36,894 nucleotides of DNA from Lachnospiraceae bacterium (GCA_024695605.1 JAILHW010000044.1:1-36894); one strand, 5' to 3'; counted from the first letter of the stretch, positions 26,970 through 36,894 are shown. Notes: generated by a model from the sequence alone, not told the origin. Made by a program: numbers and translations.

Positions 26970-29393
26970 TCAGATATCCTCATCATCATCCGGCATCCTG
27001 TCAGTTAAATGATCGAGCAGGGAAGCACCCTCTGAAAGTGCCTGCTCGGCTTTTTCAAGCTCCGCATCGGGGCTCTTGGCCTCCTCACCGGTTGTTTGCG
27101 CATCCGCACCGGTGCTGTCTGTATCCTTTGACACGGTCATCTCCTGTTCGGTCGTCTCCTGTCCGGCAGGTTCCGGATCGGTATTCTCCTGATCCGGCAA
27201 AGCAGGCGAAGGCGCCTCTTCGGGGAGCGGCTTTTGAAAATCCTCCTGCCCGATGACTGCCTCGAAGCGAACCCTGCCGTTGTCCGTTACCCGGACCTGG
27301 GTGGTCTCCTTCGGCGTCTCATCGCTTTTTTCCTTCTCCGGAAGATAGCCTGCCTCGGCAGCGGTCTTGGGAAGCTTTTGCTCCTTATTTGCCTTATCTG
27401 ACTTGGACTGCTTACCTTCCTTTGGCTCCTCGATGCCCTTTTCCTTCCGGTAGATCTTCATGAATTCCTTACCGGTGATGGTCTCCTGTTTGATCAGCTT
27501 CGCAGCGATCTTATCCATGATCCTGCGATTGTCCTTGAGCATCTTTTTGGCTTCCTTGTAGCAGTCCTTTAAGATCTGCTTGACCTCCATATCGATCTCT
27601 GCTGCCGTCACATCCGCGCAGTTTAAGGCCATATGCTGATCCAGATAGCGGCTCTCCATGGACTCGAGGGCCATGAGGCCGAACTTTTTACTCATACCGT
27701 AGGTGGTGACCATGGATCTTGCGATCTTCGTCGCCCGCTCGATATCATTGGAAGCACCTGTGGTGACCGTATCAAAGACGATCTCCTCGGCAGCTCTTCC
27801 GCCCAGAAGGCCTACGATCATATCATGCAGCTCTGCCTGGGAGTTTAAATATTTTTCCTCCTCCGGTACCTGCATCACATAGCCAAGGGCACCCATGGTA
27901 CGGGGCACGATGGTGATCTTCTGCACCGGCTCGGAATTTTTCTGCAAGGCTGCGATCAGGGCATGACCCACCTCGTGGTAGGAAACGATCCTGCGCTCCT
28001 CCTTGCTCATGATGCGGTCCTTTTTCTCTTTTCCCACAAGGACCACTTCCACAGCGTCAAACAGATCCTTCTGGCATACCGCCTTGCGTCCCGCCTTGAC
28101 GGCGTTGATGGCTGCCTCATTGATCATATTGGCAAGATCGGAGCCCACCGCACCGCTGGTCGCAAGTGCGATCTCCTCCAGATCCACGCTCTCATCCATG
28201 TGCACATCCTTGGCGTGCACCTTCAGAATATCCACACGACCCTTCAGATCCGGCTTATCCACGATGATCCGTCTGTCAAAGCGCCCCGGACGAAGCAGGG
28301 CCTTATCCAGGATCTCGGGTCTGTTGGTTGCACCTAAGATCAAAATACCCTTGGAGGTGTCAAAACCGTCCATCTCGGACAGCAGCTGGTTCAGGGTCTG
28401 CTCGCGCTCTTCATTGCCGCCGCCGTACTTGGAATCACGGCTCCGGCCGATGGCATCGATCTCATCGATAAAGATAATGCAGGGCGCATTCTTATTGGCC
28501 TCCCGGAACAGATCCCGGACACGGGAAGCACCCACGCCTACATAAAGTTCAATAAAATCGGAGCCTGCCAGGGAGAAAAAGGGCACATGTGCCTCTCCTG
28601 CAACCGCCTTGGCAAGCAGGGTTTTTCCGGTTCCCGGAGGGCCCACCAAAAGAGCACCCTTGGGAAGCTTGGCACCGATCCCCGTATATTTGGCGGGATT
28701 GTGCAGAAAATCCACTACCTCCTGCAAGGACTCCTTGGCCTCATCCTCTCCGGCCACATCCTTGAAGGTGACTCCCGTTTCCTTTTGTACATACACCTTG
28801 GCCGTGGATTTGCCCACACCCATAAATCCGCCACCGCCGCTCATCTTGCGCATGGCAAAGGACAGGATCAGCCAGACCAGTACAATGGGCAGAACATAGG
28901 TCAGCAAAATGGACAAAAGCCATCCCGAATTGTCCGGGATCTTCTGCTTGTAGCTGACACCGTATTGGTTCAAAAAGGCGGGAAGGTTATCATCCGCCAC
29001 AACGCCGGTGTAATAGGTCACATCCTGCTGGCGCTGGTTCATGCCATACAGATACTGCAGGGCACTGCCCGTCGGCGTCTCCTTTTCCTTCTCCGTCTTG
29101 GGAATGATGTCGATCTCCGTGTCGGTAATGACAACACGCTCTACTTTCCCCTCTTTTACCATCTTCAGAAATTCGTCGTAGGTGATCTCACGACTGGCAT
29201 CCCCTCCGAGGGACCGCATCAAAAAGCTCATCACCACCAAAGTTACGAGTGCAGCCACCAACAGAAGCAGAAAGCTCTGGCGGCCGGGAGCTCCGTTGCC
29301 TCCCTGCCCGCCGGATGGGTTATTCCGATCGCCGTTATTGCCCGGACCCCTGTTCCCGCCGGAATCGGAGCCCTGATAATTCTCGTTATTCAT
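26970..29393 (-). CDS. ftsH: ATP-dependent zinc metalloprotease FtsH with low-complexity N- and C-terminal extensions
   Basis: [39 protein letters not shown] region [10 protein letters not shown], zinc motif SYHEVGHAL. 807 aa. Confidence 0.96.
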   Translation of the reverse strand: MNNENYQGSDSGGNRGPGNNGDRNNPSGGQGGNGAPGRQSFLLLLVAALVTLVVMSFLMRSLGGDASREITYDEFLKMVKEGKVERVVITDTEIDIIPKTEKEKETPTGSALQYLYGMNQRQQDVTYYTGVVADDNLPAFLNQYGVSYKQKIPDNSGWLLSILLTYVLPIVLVWLILSFAMRKMSGGGGFMGVGKSTAKVYVQKETGVTFKDVAGEDEAKESLQEVVDFLHNPAKYTGIGAKLPKGALLVGPPGTGKTLLAKAVAGEAHVPFFSLAGSDFIELYVGVGASRVRDLFREANKNAPCIIFIDEIDAIGRSRDSKYGGGNEEREQTLNQLLSEMDGFDTSKGILILGATNRPEILDKALLRPGRFDRRIIVDKPDLKGRVDILKVHAKDVHMDESVDLEEIALATSGAVGSDLANMINEAAINAVKAGRKAVCQKDLFDAVEVVLVGKEKKDRIMSKEERRIVSYHEVGHALIAALQKNSEPVQKITIVPRTMGALGYVMQVPEEEKYLNSQAELHDMIVGLLGGRAAEEIVFDTVTTGASNDIERATKIARSMVTTYGMSKKFGLMALESMESRYLDQHMALNCADVTAAEIDMEVKQILKDCYKEAKKMLKDNRRIMDKIAAKLIKQETITGKEFMKIYRKEKGIEEPKEGKQSKSDKANKEQKLPKTAAEAGYLPEKEKSDETPKETTQVRVTDNGRVRFEAVIGQEDFQKPLPEEAPSPALPDQENTDPEPAGQETTEQEMTVSKDTDSTGADAQTTGEEAKSPDAELEKAEQALSEGASLLDHLTDRMPDDDEDI

Positions 29394-29405
29394 ATAGTTC
29401 CTCCA

Positions 29406-29424
29406 TCTGCGTATAATCCGCAGA
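29406..29424 (-). promoter_or_regulatory. 5' leader hairpin just upstream of the ftsH SD
   Basis: tctgcg/tataatc/cgcaga (plus strand) directly precedes the ATGGAGGAAC-type SD of ftsH. Confidence 0.4.
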
Positions 29425-29428
29425 CTCT

Positions 29429-29457
29429 ATTGTAGCTCTTAAAATTTGCAAAAGCAA
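29429..29457 (-). promoter_or_regulatory. Sigma70-type promoter for ftsH
   Basis: Minus strand: TTGCTT (29452-29457), N17, TACAAT (29429-29434). Confidence 0.65.
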
Positions 29458-29476
29458 CCGGATATCTGTGAATTTC

Positions 29477-31768
29477 CTATGGCCTGTTCATCTCATCAAC
29501 GATCTCCTGCAGTCTGTCAGGGGTCATGGTACCGTTTCCGAAGCTGAGCACATTGCGAAGCGGCGCAAACTCCTCCATGGCCGTTGCCATCTCATCGGCG
29601 CCCGCACCCATGCCTTCTCCTTCCGTAATGGTCAGCTCCTCCATGGTGCTGGCCTTGCGGATGGGCTCTACAAGCTTTGCGGCTCTGGGATCCTTTAAGA
29701 CATCCCCCATGGTAGAATCCAGATCATACACCACCGGAAGCTTCTTGGTTCCTTCCACATAGACCGTCTTTTGCAGACGGATGTCGCTGCTCGATGCACC
29801 TACCAGGATCTCAAACTCACCGCTTTCCACAAACCAGTCGGAGATTGCAGTCTCGTAGTAGGAAAAGGCTCTTTGATCCAGGGTAAAGGAAACCTCCTTG
29901 CTCTCACCCTGATCCAAAAAGATCTTGGCAAAGCCCTTGAGCTCCTTGACAGGACGCACCACGCGGCTTTCCTTATCCGAAACGTAAAGCTGTACCACCT
30001 CGCTGCCTGCCATACTGCCGGAATTGGTCACCTTCAGGGTGACGGTCAGCGGCTCATCCTCCCGGATCCTGTCCTTATCGATCTTCAGATCGGAGTAGGT
30101 AAACTGCGTATAGGAAAGGCCGTGTCCGAAGGGGAACAGAACGTCCATCTCTTTTTTCTCATAGTAGCGATAGCCCACAAAGATACCCTCTTTGTACTCC
30201 ACCTCATTGCCGACGCCGGGGAAGTTCAGGTAGGAAGGATTGTCCGACAGCTTCTTCGGGAAGGTCTCCGGAAGCTTTGCACAGGGATTGAACATACCGC
30301 TTAAGATCTCCATCTGCGCCGTTCCTACATTTTCACCTCCCAGGTAGCTTTCCACGATCCCTTTGACCTTACCTACCCAGGGCATTTCCACCGGAGATCC
30401 GTTGTGCAGTACCACGATGACATTGGGCTGCACCTTTGCCACCTCTTCGATCAGACGATTCTGGCAATCCGGCATCCGCATATGCTTTCTGTCAAAGCCC
30501 TCGGATTCGAAGGCGTCCGGAAGTCCCGCAAAGATCACGGCAACCTTTGCCTTCTTAGCCGCCTCTACCGCCTCCTGCATCAGCGTCTCATCGATGACAT
30601 CCCGATCATCCTCATAGCCCTTGGCATAGATGATCTTATCTTCAAAGCCCAGCGCCTTAGCTGCGGCAAAAGCACCCGTCTTCTGATAGCAGGTGATGTG
30701 GCTTGAGCCGCCGCCCTGGAATCTGGGGTCTTTGGAAAACTTTCCGATGAAGGCGACAGACTCCTTTTCGGCGCGCTTGAAGTCGATGGGAAGAACGCCC
30801 TCGTTTTTGAGCAGCACGATGCATTCCCTGGCGATCCTGCCGGAGAGCTGATGATCCTTTTCCCTGTCAAAAACAGCCGAGGGATCTCTGTGCTCCTGAT
30901 ACCGATATACGATATTCAGAATGTTTTCCACTGCCTTATCCACAAGTGCTTCGTCCAGGCTTCCATCCTTCACCGCACGTACAATGAGCTCATCCCGCAG
31001 GCCGTGGGAGGCAGGCATTTCCAGATCCATTCCGCCGCGGATACCCTGCACACGGTCGCAGACTGCACCCCAGTCGCTTACCACATACCCGTCAAACCCC
31101 CATTCGTCTCGGAGGATATCCGTCAAAAACTTTTTGCTCTCGGATACGTGCTCGCCGTTTACCTTGTTGTAGGAGGCCATCACCGTCCAGGGCTTCGCGC
31201 CTTTTACGGCTTCCTCAAAGGCCGGCAGATAGATCTCTCTGAGGGTACGCTCATCGATCTTTGCATCCACGGAAAGCCTTCTGGTTTCCTGGTTATTGCC
31301 CATATAGTGCTTCACGGAGGTGCCTATATGCTTGCTCTGTACCCCATTGATATAGGCCGCTGCCATCTTTCCCGCAAGATAGGGATCCTCGGAATAATAC
31401 TCAAAATTTCGGCCGCAAAGAGGAGACCGCTTGATGTTGATGGCCGGTCCCAGGATCACGGATACATCCTCTGCCTGACAGCATTCTCCAAGCGTTTCTC
31501 CCAGCTTGCCGATCATCGCCGTATCAAAGCTGGCCGCAGTAGCGCAGCCCGCCGGGAAGCAGACCGCGGTGATGCTGTCGTTGACACCCAGATGGTCCCC
31601 CTCCTGATCCTGCTTACGGAGACCGTGCGGTCCGTCGGATACCATACTGGCGGGAATGCCCAGTCTCTCCAGACTCTCCGTATGCCAGAAATCGGCACCG
31701 GAGCAAAGGTTTGCCTTCTCCTCCAGTGTCATCTTTGCGATCAATTCTCTGATCTTTTCTCTTTCCAT
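29477..31768 (-). CDS. Glycoside hydrolase family 3 beta-glucosidase
   Basis: GH3 N-domain (MVSDGPHGLRKQ, VKHYMGNNQETRR, GFDGYVVSDWGA), GH3 C-domain, fibronectin III-like tail. Confidence 0.95.
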   Translation of the reverse strand: MEREKIRELIAKMTLEEKANLCSGADFWHTESLERLGIPASMVSDGPHGLRKQDQEGDHLGVNDSITAVCFPAGCATAASFDTAMIGKLGETLGECCQAEDVSVILGPAINIKRSPLCGRNFEYYSEDPYLAGKMAAAYINGVQSKHIGTSVKHYMGNNQETRRLSVDAKIDERTLREIYLPAFEEAVKGAKPWTVMASYNKVNGEHVSESKKFLTDILRDEWGFDGYVVSDWGAVCDRVQGIRGGMDLEMPASHGLRDELIVRAVKDGSLDEALVDKAVENILNIVYRYQEHRDPSAVFDREKDHQLSGRIARECIVLLKNEGVLPIDFKRAEKESVAFIGKFSKDPRFQGGGSSHITCYQKTGAFAAAKALGFEDKIIYAKGYEDDRDVIDETLMQEAVEAAKKAKVAVIFAGLPDAFESEGFDRKHMRMPDCQNRLIEEVAKVQPNVIVVLHNGSPVEMPWVGKVKGIVESYLGGENVGTAQMEILSGMFNPCAKLPETFPKKLSDNPSYLNFPGVGNEVEYKEGIFVGYRYYEKKEMDVLFPFGHGLSYTQFTYSDLKIDKDRIREDEPLTVTLKVTNSGSMAGSEVVQLYVSDKESRVVRPVKELKGFAKIFLDQGESKEVSFTLDQRAFSYYETAISDWFVESGEFEILVGASSSDIRLQKTVYVEGTKKLPVVYDLDSTMGDVLKDPRAAKLVEPIRKASTMEELTITEGEGMGAGADEMATAMEEFAPLRNVLSFGNGTMTPDRLQEIVDEMNRP

Positions 31769-31825
31769 TGTAAACCTCCTTGTTTTATAGTTTGCTATAC
31801 TAAGAATGCTTAATCCCTGCTTCCT

Positions 31826-32749
31826 TTATGACATGTGTACATCCATCTGCGGGAACGGAATATGGATCCCGTTTTTGTCAAAGGCCAGTTTTACCTCCTC
31901 CAAAAGTGCTTCTCTTGCGGGAATGAAATCCGCGCTCTTGACATGACAGTACATACCCAGCACCACGGCTGAGTCAGCCAGCTCCTTCACATAGACGCTG
32001 TAGGGTTCAAAATCCACCACCAGATTATGGTCCAGCATGGCCTTTTGGGCCACCTCTTTTGCCTTTTTGATATCCGATGTATAGGAAATCCCAACCTCCA
32101 TATCCACGCGTCTGTATTCCAGCGTTGAATAATTGATCAACGAGGTGTTGGCCAGCGCACCGTTGGGCAGTACCACCACCTTTTTGTCCACGGTGATGAG
32201 CTTGGTATAAAACAGCTCGATCTTGGTAACGGTTCCCTCATTCTTATGACTGTCCTCCCGGATGAAATCCCCCACCTTAAAGGGCTTCATCAAAAGGATC
32301 AAAACACCGCCGGCGATATTGGCCAAAGACCCCTGCAGCGCCAGACCGATGGCCACACCCATAGAGCCCAGAACCGCTACGATACTGGCAGCATCCACGC
32401 CGAAATTGGTAGCGATCATAAAGATGAGCAGGATCATCATCACGGTCTTGGCAAAGGAGTCCAGAAACTGCGCCACGCCGATATCGGCCTTGCTCTTTTC
32501 CAGAGACTTTTTCAGGATCTTGCGAAGGATCTTAATGACCCAGATCCCGATGATGAGGGTCAAAATGGCAAGCACGATCCGGATCCCCAGTCCCAGTGCC
32601 TTTTCCGGAAGCTGCTCCCAGTACCTTTGAAAAAGACTGATCTTTTGGGAAACATCTTCGGGTACGGCCTCCTTTGCGACCTGAACGGCATTCTGGGCCG
32701 CCTCCTCCAATGCCTGGGTATCGATTGTGATATCACTTGTCAACAGCAT
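31826..32749 (-). CDS. MscS-family small-conductance mechanosensitive channel
   Basis: VLGSMGVAIGLALQGSLANIAGGVLILLMKPFKVGDFI...VVVLPNGALANTSLINYS. Confidence 0.93.
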   Translation of the reverse strand: MLLTSDITIDTQALEEAAQNAVQVAKEAVPEDVSQKISLFQRYWEQLPEKALGLGIRIVLAILTLIIGIWVIKILRKILKKSLEKSKADIGVAQFLDSFAKTVMMILLIFMIATNFGVDAASIVAVLGSMGVAIGLALQGSLANIAGGVLILLMKPFKVGDFIREDSHKNEGTVTKIELFYTKLITVDKKVVVLPNGALANTSLINYSTLEYRRVDMEVGISYTSDIKKAKEVAQKAMLDHNLVVDFEPYSVYVKELADSAVVLGMYCHVKSADFIPAREALLEEVKLAFDKNGIHIPFPQMDVHMS

Positions 32750-32807
32750 GTTCTTTTATCCTTTCATCCGGGATCGCGTAAAGCAGCCTCCCGATTTTGC
32801 TTTTTTG

Positions 32808-34043
32808 TCAGTATTGATAATCCTCCGCCGCCATCTGGATCTGGCTCTTGGAATACAGATAGACCTTATCGGCTTCCATCAGCACCAGCTCTCCGTCCGG
32901 CAGGATGGTCTTTCCCTGTCTTTTGATCATGACGATAAAGGTCTGTCTGGAAAGTCCAAGTTCCCTTAACTTCCGGCCCTTCCAGGGATGCTCCGATGCG
33001 ATCACAACCTCCTTCATGTTCAGAAGCTGTCCGGTTTTTTGGGAGGCATAGGCACCGACCACCAAAACATCCTGATTCTGCAGCTTTAATTCTCCTCCCG
33101 GGATCAGATGCTTGTCGCCGCGGATCACCAGCGCGATCATCAGATCATGCGGAAGATTGGTCTGCGCGATGGTCTTTCCCACCCAGGGATCCCGCTTTTC
33201 CAGCTGGATCTTGACAAACCGGATATCCTCGTCATTTGCCATCTCACCGGCTTTTTTCAAAATGGAATATTGCTCCACGAAGCCGGCGGAAATGATACCT
33301 GTAGGAATGGCGACCATGCCGACGCCCAAAAAGGAGATCAATATCCCCAGAAATTTTCCCATGGTGGTGACGGGATAGATGTCACCGTATCCCACCGTCA
33401 AAAGGGTGGAGGTGGCCCACCAGATACCGGAAAAGGCATTCTGAAAGACCTCCGGCTGTGCCTGGTGTTCTACGGAATACATACAAAGGGAGGATGCCAT
33501 CATCAGGATCACAATGATAAACACAGAGGACAGAAGCTGCTGTTTTTTACTGACAATGACCTCCGTGATGACATTGAGGGAATCATAGTAGGCGTTGATC
33601 CGAAACAGACGAAGGATCCTTGCCACGCGGAACATCCGAAAGACCGCTGCTCCCTTCGGGAAAAAGAAGGGAAGGTAGTAGGGCAAAAAGGATAGCAGAT
33701 CCACGATCCCCGTAAAGGAAAAGGTGTAGCGCAGCATCGCTCCCGCCTCCGTCAGCTTCGGGTACAAAAACCGGGCCGTTACCAGACGAAGGATAAAATC
33801 CAGCGCAAAGACAAAGGTGGTCACCGCCTCGATCAGGGAAAAAAGCTCTCCGTATCTGGCAGACAGGTTGTCGTAGGTGGACAAAAACATCACGATCAGA
33901 TTGCAAAGAAGTGCCACAATGGTCACTCCATCATAAATCTGGTTTGCCTTCTGTCCCACCACCTTCACGGACACCATACGGTAGATCCAAAGCCGGAGGC
34001 GCCTTAGCATATTCTGTTTTGTCTGTGTAGTCTCTTTTTTCAT
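32808..34043 (-). CDS. Voltage-gated-type K+ channel with two tandem C-terminal RCK_C/TrkA_C-like domains
   Basis: S4-like RMFRVARILRLFRI; selectivity filter STLLTVGYGDIYPVT; two repeated cytosolic units DPWVGKTIAQTNLP... and HPWKGRKLRELGLS.... Confidence 0.9.
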   Translation of the reverse strand: MKKETTQTKQNMLRRLRLWIYRMVSVKVVGQKANQIYDGVTIVALLCNLIVMFLSTYDNLSARYGELFSLIEAVTTFVFALDFILRLVTARFLYPKLTEAGAMLRYTFSFTGIVDLLSFLPYYLPFFFPKGAAVFRMFRVARILRLFRINAYYDSLNVITEVIVSKKQQLLSSVFIIVILMMASSLCMYSVEHQAQPEVFQNAFSGIWWATSTLLTVGYGDIYPVTTMGKFLGILISFLGVGMVAIPTGIISAGFVEQYSILKKAGEMANDEDIRFVKIQLEKRDPWVGKTIAQTNLPHDLMIALVIRGDKHLIPGGELKLQNQDVLVVGAYASQKTGQLLNMKEVVIASEHPWKGRKLRELGLSRQTFIVMIKRQGKTILPDGELVLMEADKVYLYSKSQIQMAAEDYQY

Positions 34044-34051
34044 AAGCTTCT

Positions 34052-34777
34052 TCAGTCAGGCAGCGTGTCTGCCTTCGATGGAACTGCGTTGTCTGTTTTC
34101 TCTGCCGAAAGGACGATCAGGGTATCTGCCTGAACACGAAACCGGATGTTGCATCCTGCAAAACTTACCCCATAGATCCGGTCCGGATCGGACTGGTATG
34201 CAGGGCGTGGATCCTCGGCCAGGATCTCCAAAAGGGCTTTTCGCTTACCCGGCTCTATCTGCTGCAGAATGCCATCATCTATCTCCACCTGCAAAAGGCG
34301 GCGGGCCGTATAAGCCTCCTGGGCAAAGCCGCCCTTTGCCTCGGGATGGGCGTCCGCGTAGGGAAGATAGGGCTTGATGTCCAGGATCGCCGTTTTGTCC
34401 CGAAGGTCCGCTCCGGCTATATGAAGCACGGGACCGTCCTTTGTCATCTCGACAGCCTCCAGCCTGACGCAGGATAAGCCGATGGGGTTCGGCCGGAAAG
34501 GGGAGCGGGTGGCAAAAACGCCCATGTGCGTATTTCCGCCCAGCCTCGGCGGGCGCACCGTGGGATGCCAGGTATCATTGCCGTTCTCAAACAGCCACAG
34601 CAGCCAGATGTGGGAGTATCCTTCCAGGCCTCTGACTGCCTCGTGAAAGCCGAAGCCCTCCTCAAAGGTGATCGTAGCCTTCAATGAATCCGCAAGGCCG
34701 CTCTGTCTGGGGATGCCGAATTTGTCCGGAAAGTCCGTGTGGATCGTGGCGATCCTGCTCAGCCGAATCTCGTTCAT
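34052..34777 (-). CDS. trmO: tRNA (N6-threonylcarbamoyladenosine(37)-N6)-methyltransferase TrmO (TsaA domain)
   Basis: IATIHTDFPDKFGIPRQSGLADSLKATITFE...YSHIWLLWLFE...GVFATRSPFRPNPIGLSCVRLEAV...DIKPYLPYADA. Confidence 0.93.
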   Translation of the reverse strand: MNEIRLSRIATIHTDFPDKFGIPRQSGLADSLKATITFEEGFGFHEAVRGLEGYSHIWLLWLFENGNDTWHPTVRPPRLGGNTHMGVFATRSPFRPNPIGLSCVRLEAVEMTKDGPVLHIAGADLRDKTAILDIKPYLPYADAHPEAKGGFAQEAYTARRLLQVEIDDGILQQIEPGKRKALLEILAEDPRPAYQSDPDRIYGVSFAGCNIRFRVQADTLIVLSAEKTDNAVPSKADTLPD

Positions 34778-34786
34778 ATCGCTCCT

Positions 34787-34935
34787 TATCTATCTGCAGC
34801 TGCAGGCTATCTATTCGGGGTTTGATGATCAGCCCATGGCGACCGAACAGCCATCGGACCTGCACCCTCCGGATTAGCTCAGACAGTTCGGGCGGACGCT
34901 TCGCGCCGTCCGTAACCCGCCGCCGGAGGGTCACG
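34787..34935. repeat. Structured intergenic region: 12-bp palindrome in 7-bp direct repeats plus two strong hairpins
   Basis: tatctat-ctgcagctgcag-gc-tatctat (34787-34814). cggacg/cgtccg hairpin (34893-34912). cgtaaccc/gggtcacg (34911-34935). Confidence 0.7.
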
Positions 34936-34980
34936 CCCCTCGGCCGTCCCATCGCCATGCGCTGATTATGCGCCGGTCCG

Positions 34981-36210
34981 TCAAATGATCACTGTGAATG
35001 TAATTACCCCGTCCTTGTATCCTGCGAAGATCCGCCCCTTGAACTGCTTCACCATCTCGGCAGCCATGGAAAGTCCGATCCCGTAGCCCTTCTTCTCGCT
35101 GTTGTGGGACTGGTCCTCCCGGTAGAAGCGGTCAAAAAAGCGCTCGTAATCCACGCCGGCACCTTTTTCATAGCTGTTGGATACTGTCAGATGGGACTGC
35201 TTTCCCTTCTTGGTCAGATGCAGCTCCACCTTGCCGTTGTCATCGCAGTATTTGGCTGCATTGTCCAGCAAGATGGAGACCAGCTCATGATAGCTTCGCT
35301 CCTCTGCCAGGATCTCGATGCCATCCTCCACCTCATAGACATAGTCCTTGGACTGCTGCTTTAAGACCGGTGCAAAGGAGGCTGCCACATCCTTTGCGAT
35401 GGCCGAGGCGGGCACATTGGTCAGCTTGCTCTCTCCGCCCTCCTGCAGTCTTGCCAGAGCAATGAGGCGGTTGATCAGTCCCGTCAGGCGCTCGATCTGG
35501 TTGCGGATGCTTGCCGTCCACTCCGACTCTCCGGCTGTCATTTCCAGCACCTCGGTGTTGGCGGAAATGATCGCAAGGGGTGTCTTTAGCTCATGGCTGG
35601 CGTTGGTGATAAAGAGCTTTTGGCTTTCCATATTGTCGATGATGGGGCGAAGCACTCTTCTTGAAAGTGCCGATACCATCAAAAAAAAGATCCCGATCAT
35701 CACCAGACCGCAATAGGCGGAAAACCGCACCAGTGTAACGGTACTGTAGTAAAGCTTGCTGGTGTCGAGTACCACCACCAGCTTGCCCGTGGCTCCTCTG
35801 TCCTCGATCAGATAGTCGTAGCTTCTGTTGTTCCAAAGGTCCTTCCCGCGGTGCTGTCCCTTGCGGATCGCATCGAGGGCATACTGTCCGGCCTCATGGT
35901 ATTCCAGGGCCGCGATATGCTCAATGTTGACATCCACCACCTGATCATCCATGACCCAGACGGAAAAGTATCTGGTCTCAAACTGGGTCTCGGGAGTCAG
36001 CAGGCTGTCCAGATCTCCATGCTGTATATTCTGACTGCCAACGGAGGGAATGTATCCGTCATTGGATGCGATGTACTCCAAAAGCAGGCCTGTTTCCCGG
36101 TTGTTTCGAACAGAGCTGATGATATTGATCAGCCCCAGCACCATCAAAAGCATGACAAACACGGACGCGGTGGCGATCCCGATGAATTTGTACTGCAGCT
36201 TTTTGATCAT
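34981..36210 (-). CDS. Two-component sensor histidine kinase
   Basis: Two TM segments. H-box NASHELKTPLAIISANTEV, N-box LVSILLDNAAKYCDDNG, G-box KKGYGIGLSMAAEMVKQFKG. Confidence 0.95.
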   Translation of the reverse strand: MIKKLQYKFIGIATASVFVMLLMVLGLINIISSVRNNRETGLLLEYIASNDGYIPSVGSQNIQHGDLDSLLTPETQFETRYFSVWVMDDQVVDVNIEHIAALEYHEAGQYALDAIRKGQHRGKDLWNNRSYDYLIEDRGATGKLVVVLDTSKLYYSTVTLVRFSAYCGLVMIGIFFLMVSALSRRVLRPIIDNMESQKLFITNASHELKTPLAIISANTEVLEMTAGESEWTASIRNQIERLTGLINRLIALARLQEGGESKLTNVPASAIAKDVAASFAPVLKQQSKDYVYEVEDGIEILAEERSYHELVSILLDNAAKYCDDNGKVELHLTKKGKQSHLTVSNSYEKGAGVDYERFFDRFYREDQSHNSEKKGYGIGLSMAAEMVKQFKGRIFAGYKDGVITFTVII

Positions 36211-36887
36211 ACCGCTTCCTCACTTATCTTCAGGCAAAAGCTCTCTCCCTCCGATCCCGTGATCTCCAGATCCGCATAGACAGACCGCAGCTTTGTGCGA
36301 AGGAAGGAGATGTACATCCAGACGATCCCGATCTCCTGGTCCGGTTCATTTGCCCAGATATGGGAAAAGAGCTCCTCTGTGGTAAACTCCTTTCCGGGAT
36401 TTCTCATGAAAAACTCCATGAGCTTTAGCTCCTTGCCTGCCAGCCGGACTGCATTTTCCGCCGACAGCTCTCCCTCTTCGATCTTCAGTGTCACGCGTCC
36501 GAGGGTAATGCTCTTTGGCATGTATTCTCCTTTTCTTCTGGTCATGGAGCGTACCCTTGCCAAAAGCTCCTTTAAGGCAAAGGGCTTGGTCAGGTAATCA
36601 TCCGCTCCGGCATCCAGTCCCTCCACCCGGTCCGACACCTCCGTTTTGGCAGTGAGGAAGATGGCCGGAACAGGGTTCCCGGTTTCCCGGATCCTGCGCA
36701 TGGCGGAAACGCCGTCCATCACCGGCATCATGATATCCATGACCACTGCGTCATACGCGTCCCCGGCGGCCTTTTCCACCGCTGCGGCGCCGTCCTCCAC
36801 GGCCACCACGTGGTTCCCCTGAAGCTCCAGATAAGCGGTAACGACCTCCCGGAGGTCCTGTTCATCCTCCGCCAACAGAATTTTCAC
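36207..36887 (-). CDS. OmpR/PhoB-family response regulator
   Basis: MKILLAEDEQDLREVV...DAVVMDIMMPVMDG...IFLTAKTEVSDRVEGLDAGADDYLTKPF, winged-helix C-terminus. 4-nt overlap with the kinase. Confidence 0.96.
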   Translation of the reverse strand: MKILLAEDEQDLREVVTAYLELQGNHVVAVEDGAAAVEKAAGDAYDAVVMDIMMPVMDGVSAMRRIRETGNPVPAIFLTAKTEVSDRVEGLDAGADDYLTKPFALKELLARVRSMTRRKGEYMPKSITLGRVTLKIEEGELSAENAVRLAGKELKLMEFFMRNPGKEFTTEELFSHIWANEPDQEIGIVWMYISFLRTKLRSVYADLEITGSEGESFCLKISEEAV

Positions 36888-36894
36888 GTCTTTT

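Noticed and set aside
26970-29393. HEVGH instead of the commoner HEAGH in FtsH
   Set aside because: The HExxH zinc ligands are intact; a conservative change unlikely to be meaningful.
30851-31813. 320-aa plus-strand ORF opposite the GH3 gene
   Set aside because: Antisense to conserved GH3 coding sequence; no supporting motifs.
1-36894. CRISPR arrays, tRNA/rRNA genes, transposases, phage genes
   Set aside because: None seen on either strand in the intergenic regions or ORF set.

Overview
The window is a ~36.9 kb chromosomal segment, probably from a Clostridia/Lachnospiraceae-type Firmicute (inferred from gene content and codon style). Almost every gene is on the minus strand; the exception is a plus-strand cyclophilin. 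In increasing coordinate order the genes are: galE (partial), asnA, asnS, a PIN-like protein with a poly-Asn linker, a CarD-family regulator, trkH, trkA, a TPM-domain protein, a double zinc-ribbon protein, a ~1018-aa uncharacterised protein with a GHSRG lipase-like motif, ppdK with an unusual C-terminal tail, cyclophilin (+), a lipid kinase, an HPr/Crh-like protein with Glu at position 15, whiA, rapZ, murB, a ROK glucokinase, hprK, a membrane GGDEF protein, uvrC, ftsH, a GH3 beta-glucosidase, an MscS channel, a Kv-like K+ channel with tandem RCK_C-like domains, trmO, and a histidine kinase/response regulator pair. I saw no tRNA, rRNA, CRISPR array or intact mobile element. The best candidates for undescribed biology are: (i) a compact promoter-hairpin-CU-rich linker-terminator unit at ~17337-17477 (+) that looks like a small RNA carrying anti-Shine-Dalgarno segments; (ii) a dense array of at least eight short hairpins plus a 25-nt direct repeat between asnS and asnA (2074-2378); and (iii) the large GHSRG protein. 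All calls come from reading the sequence and the supplied ORF track. No searches or folding programs were run.
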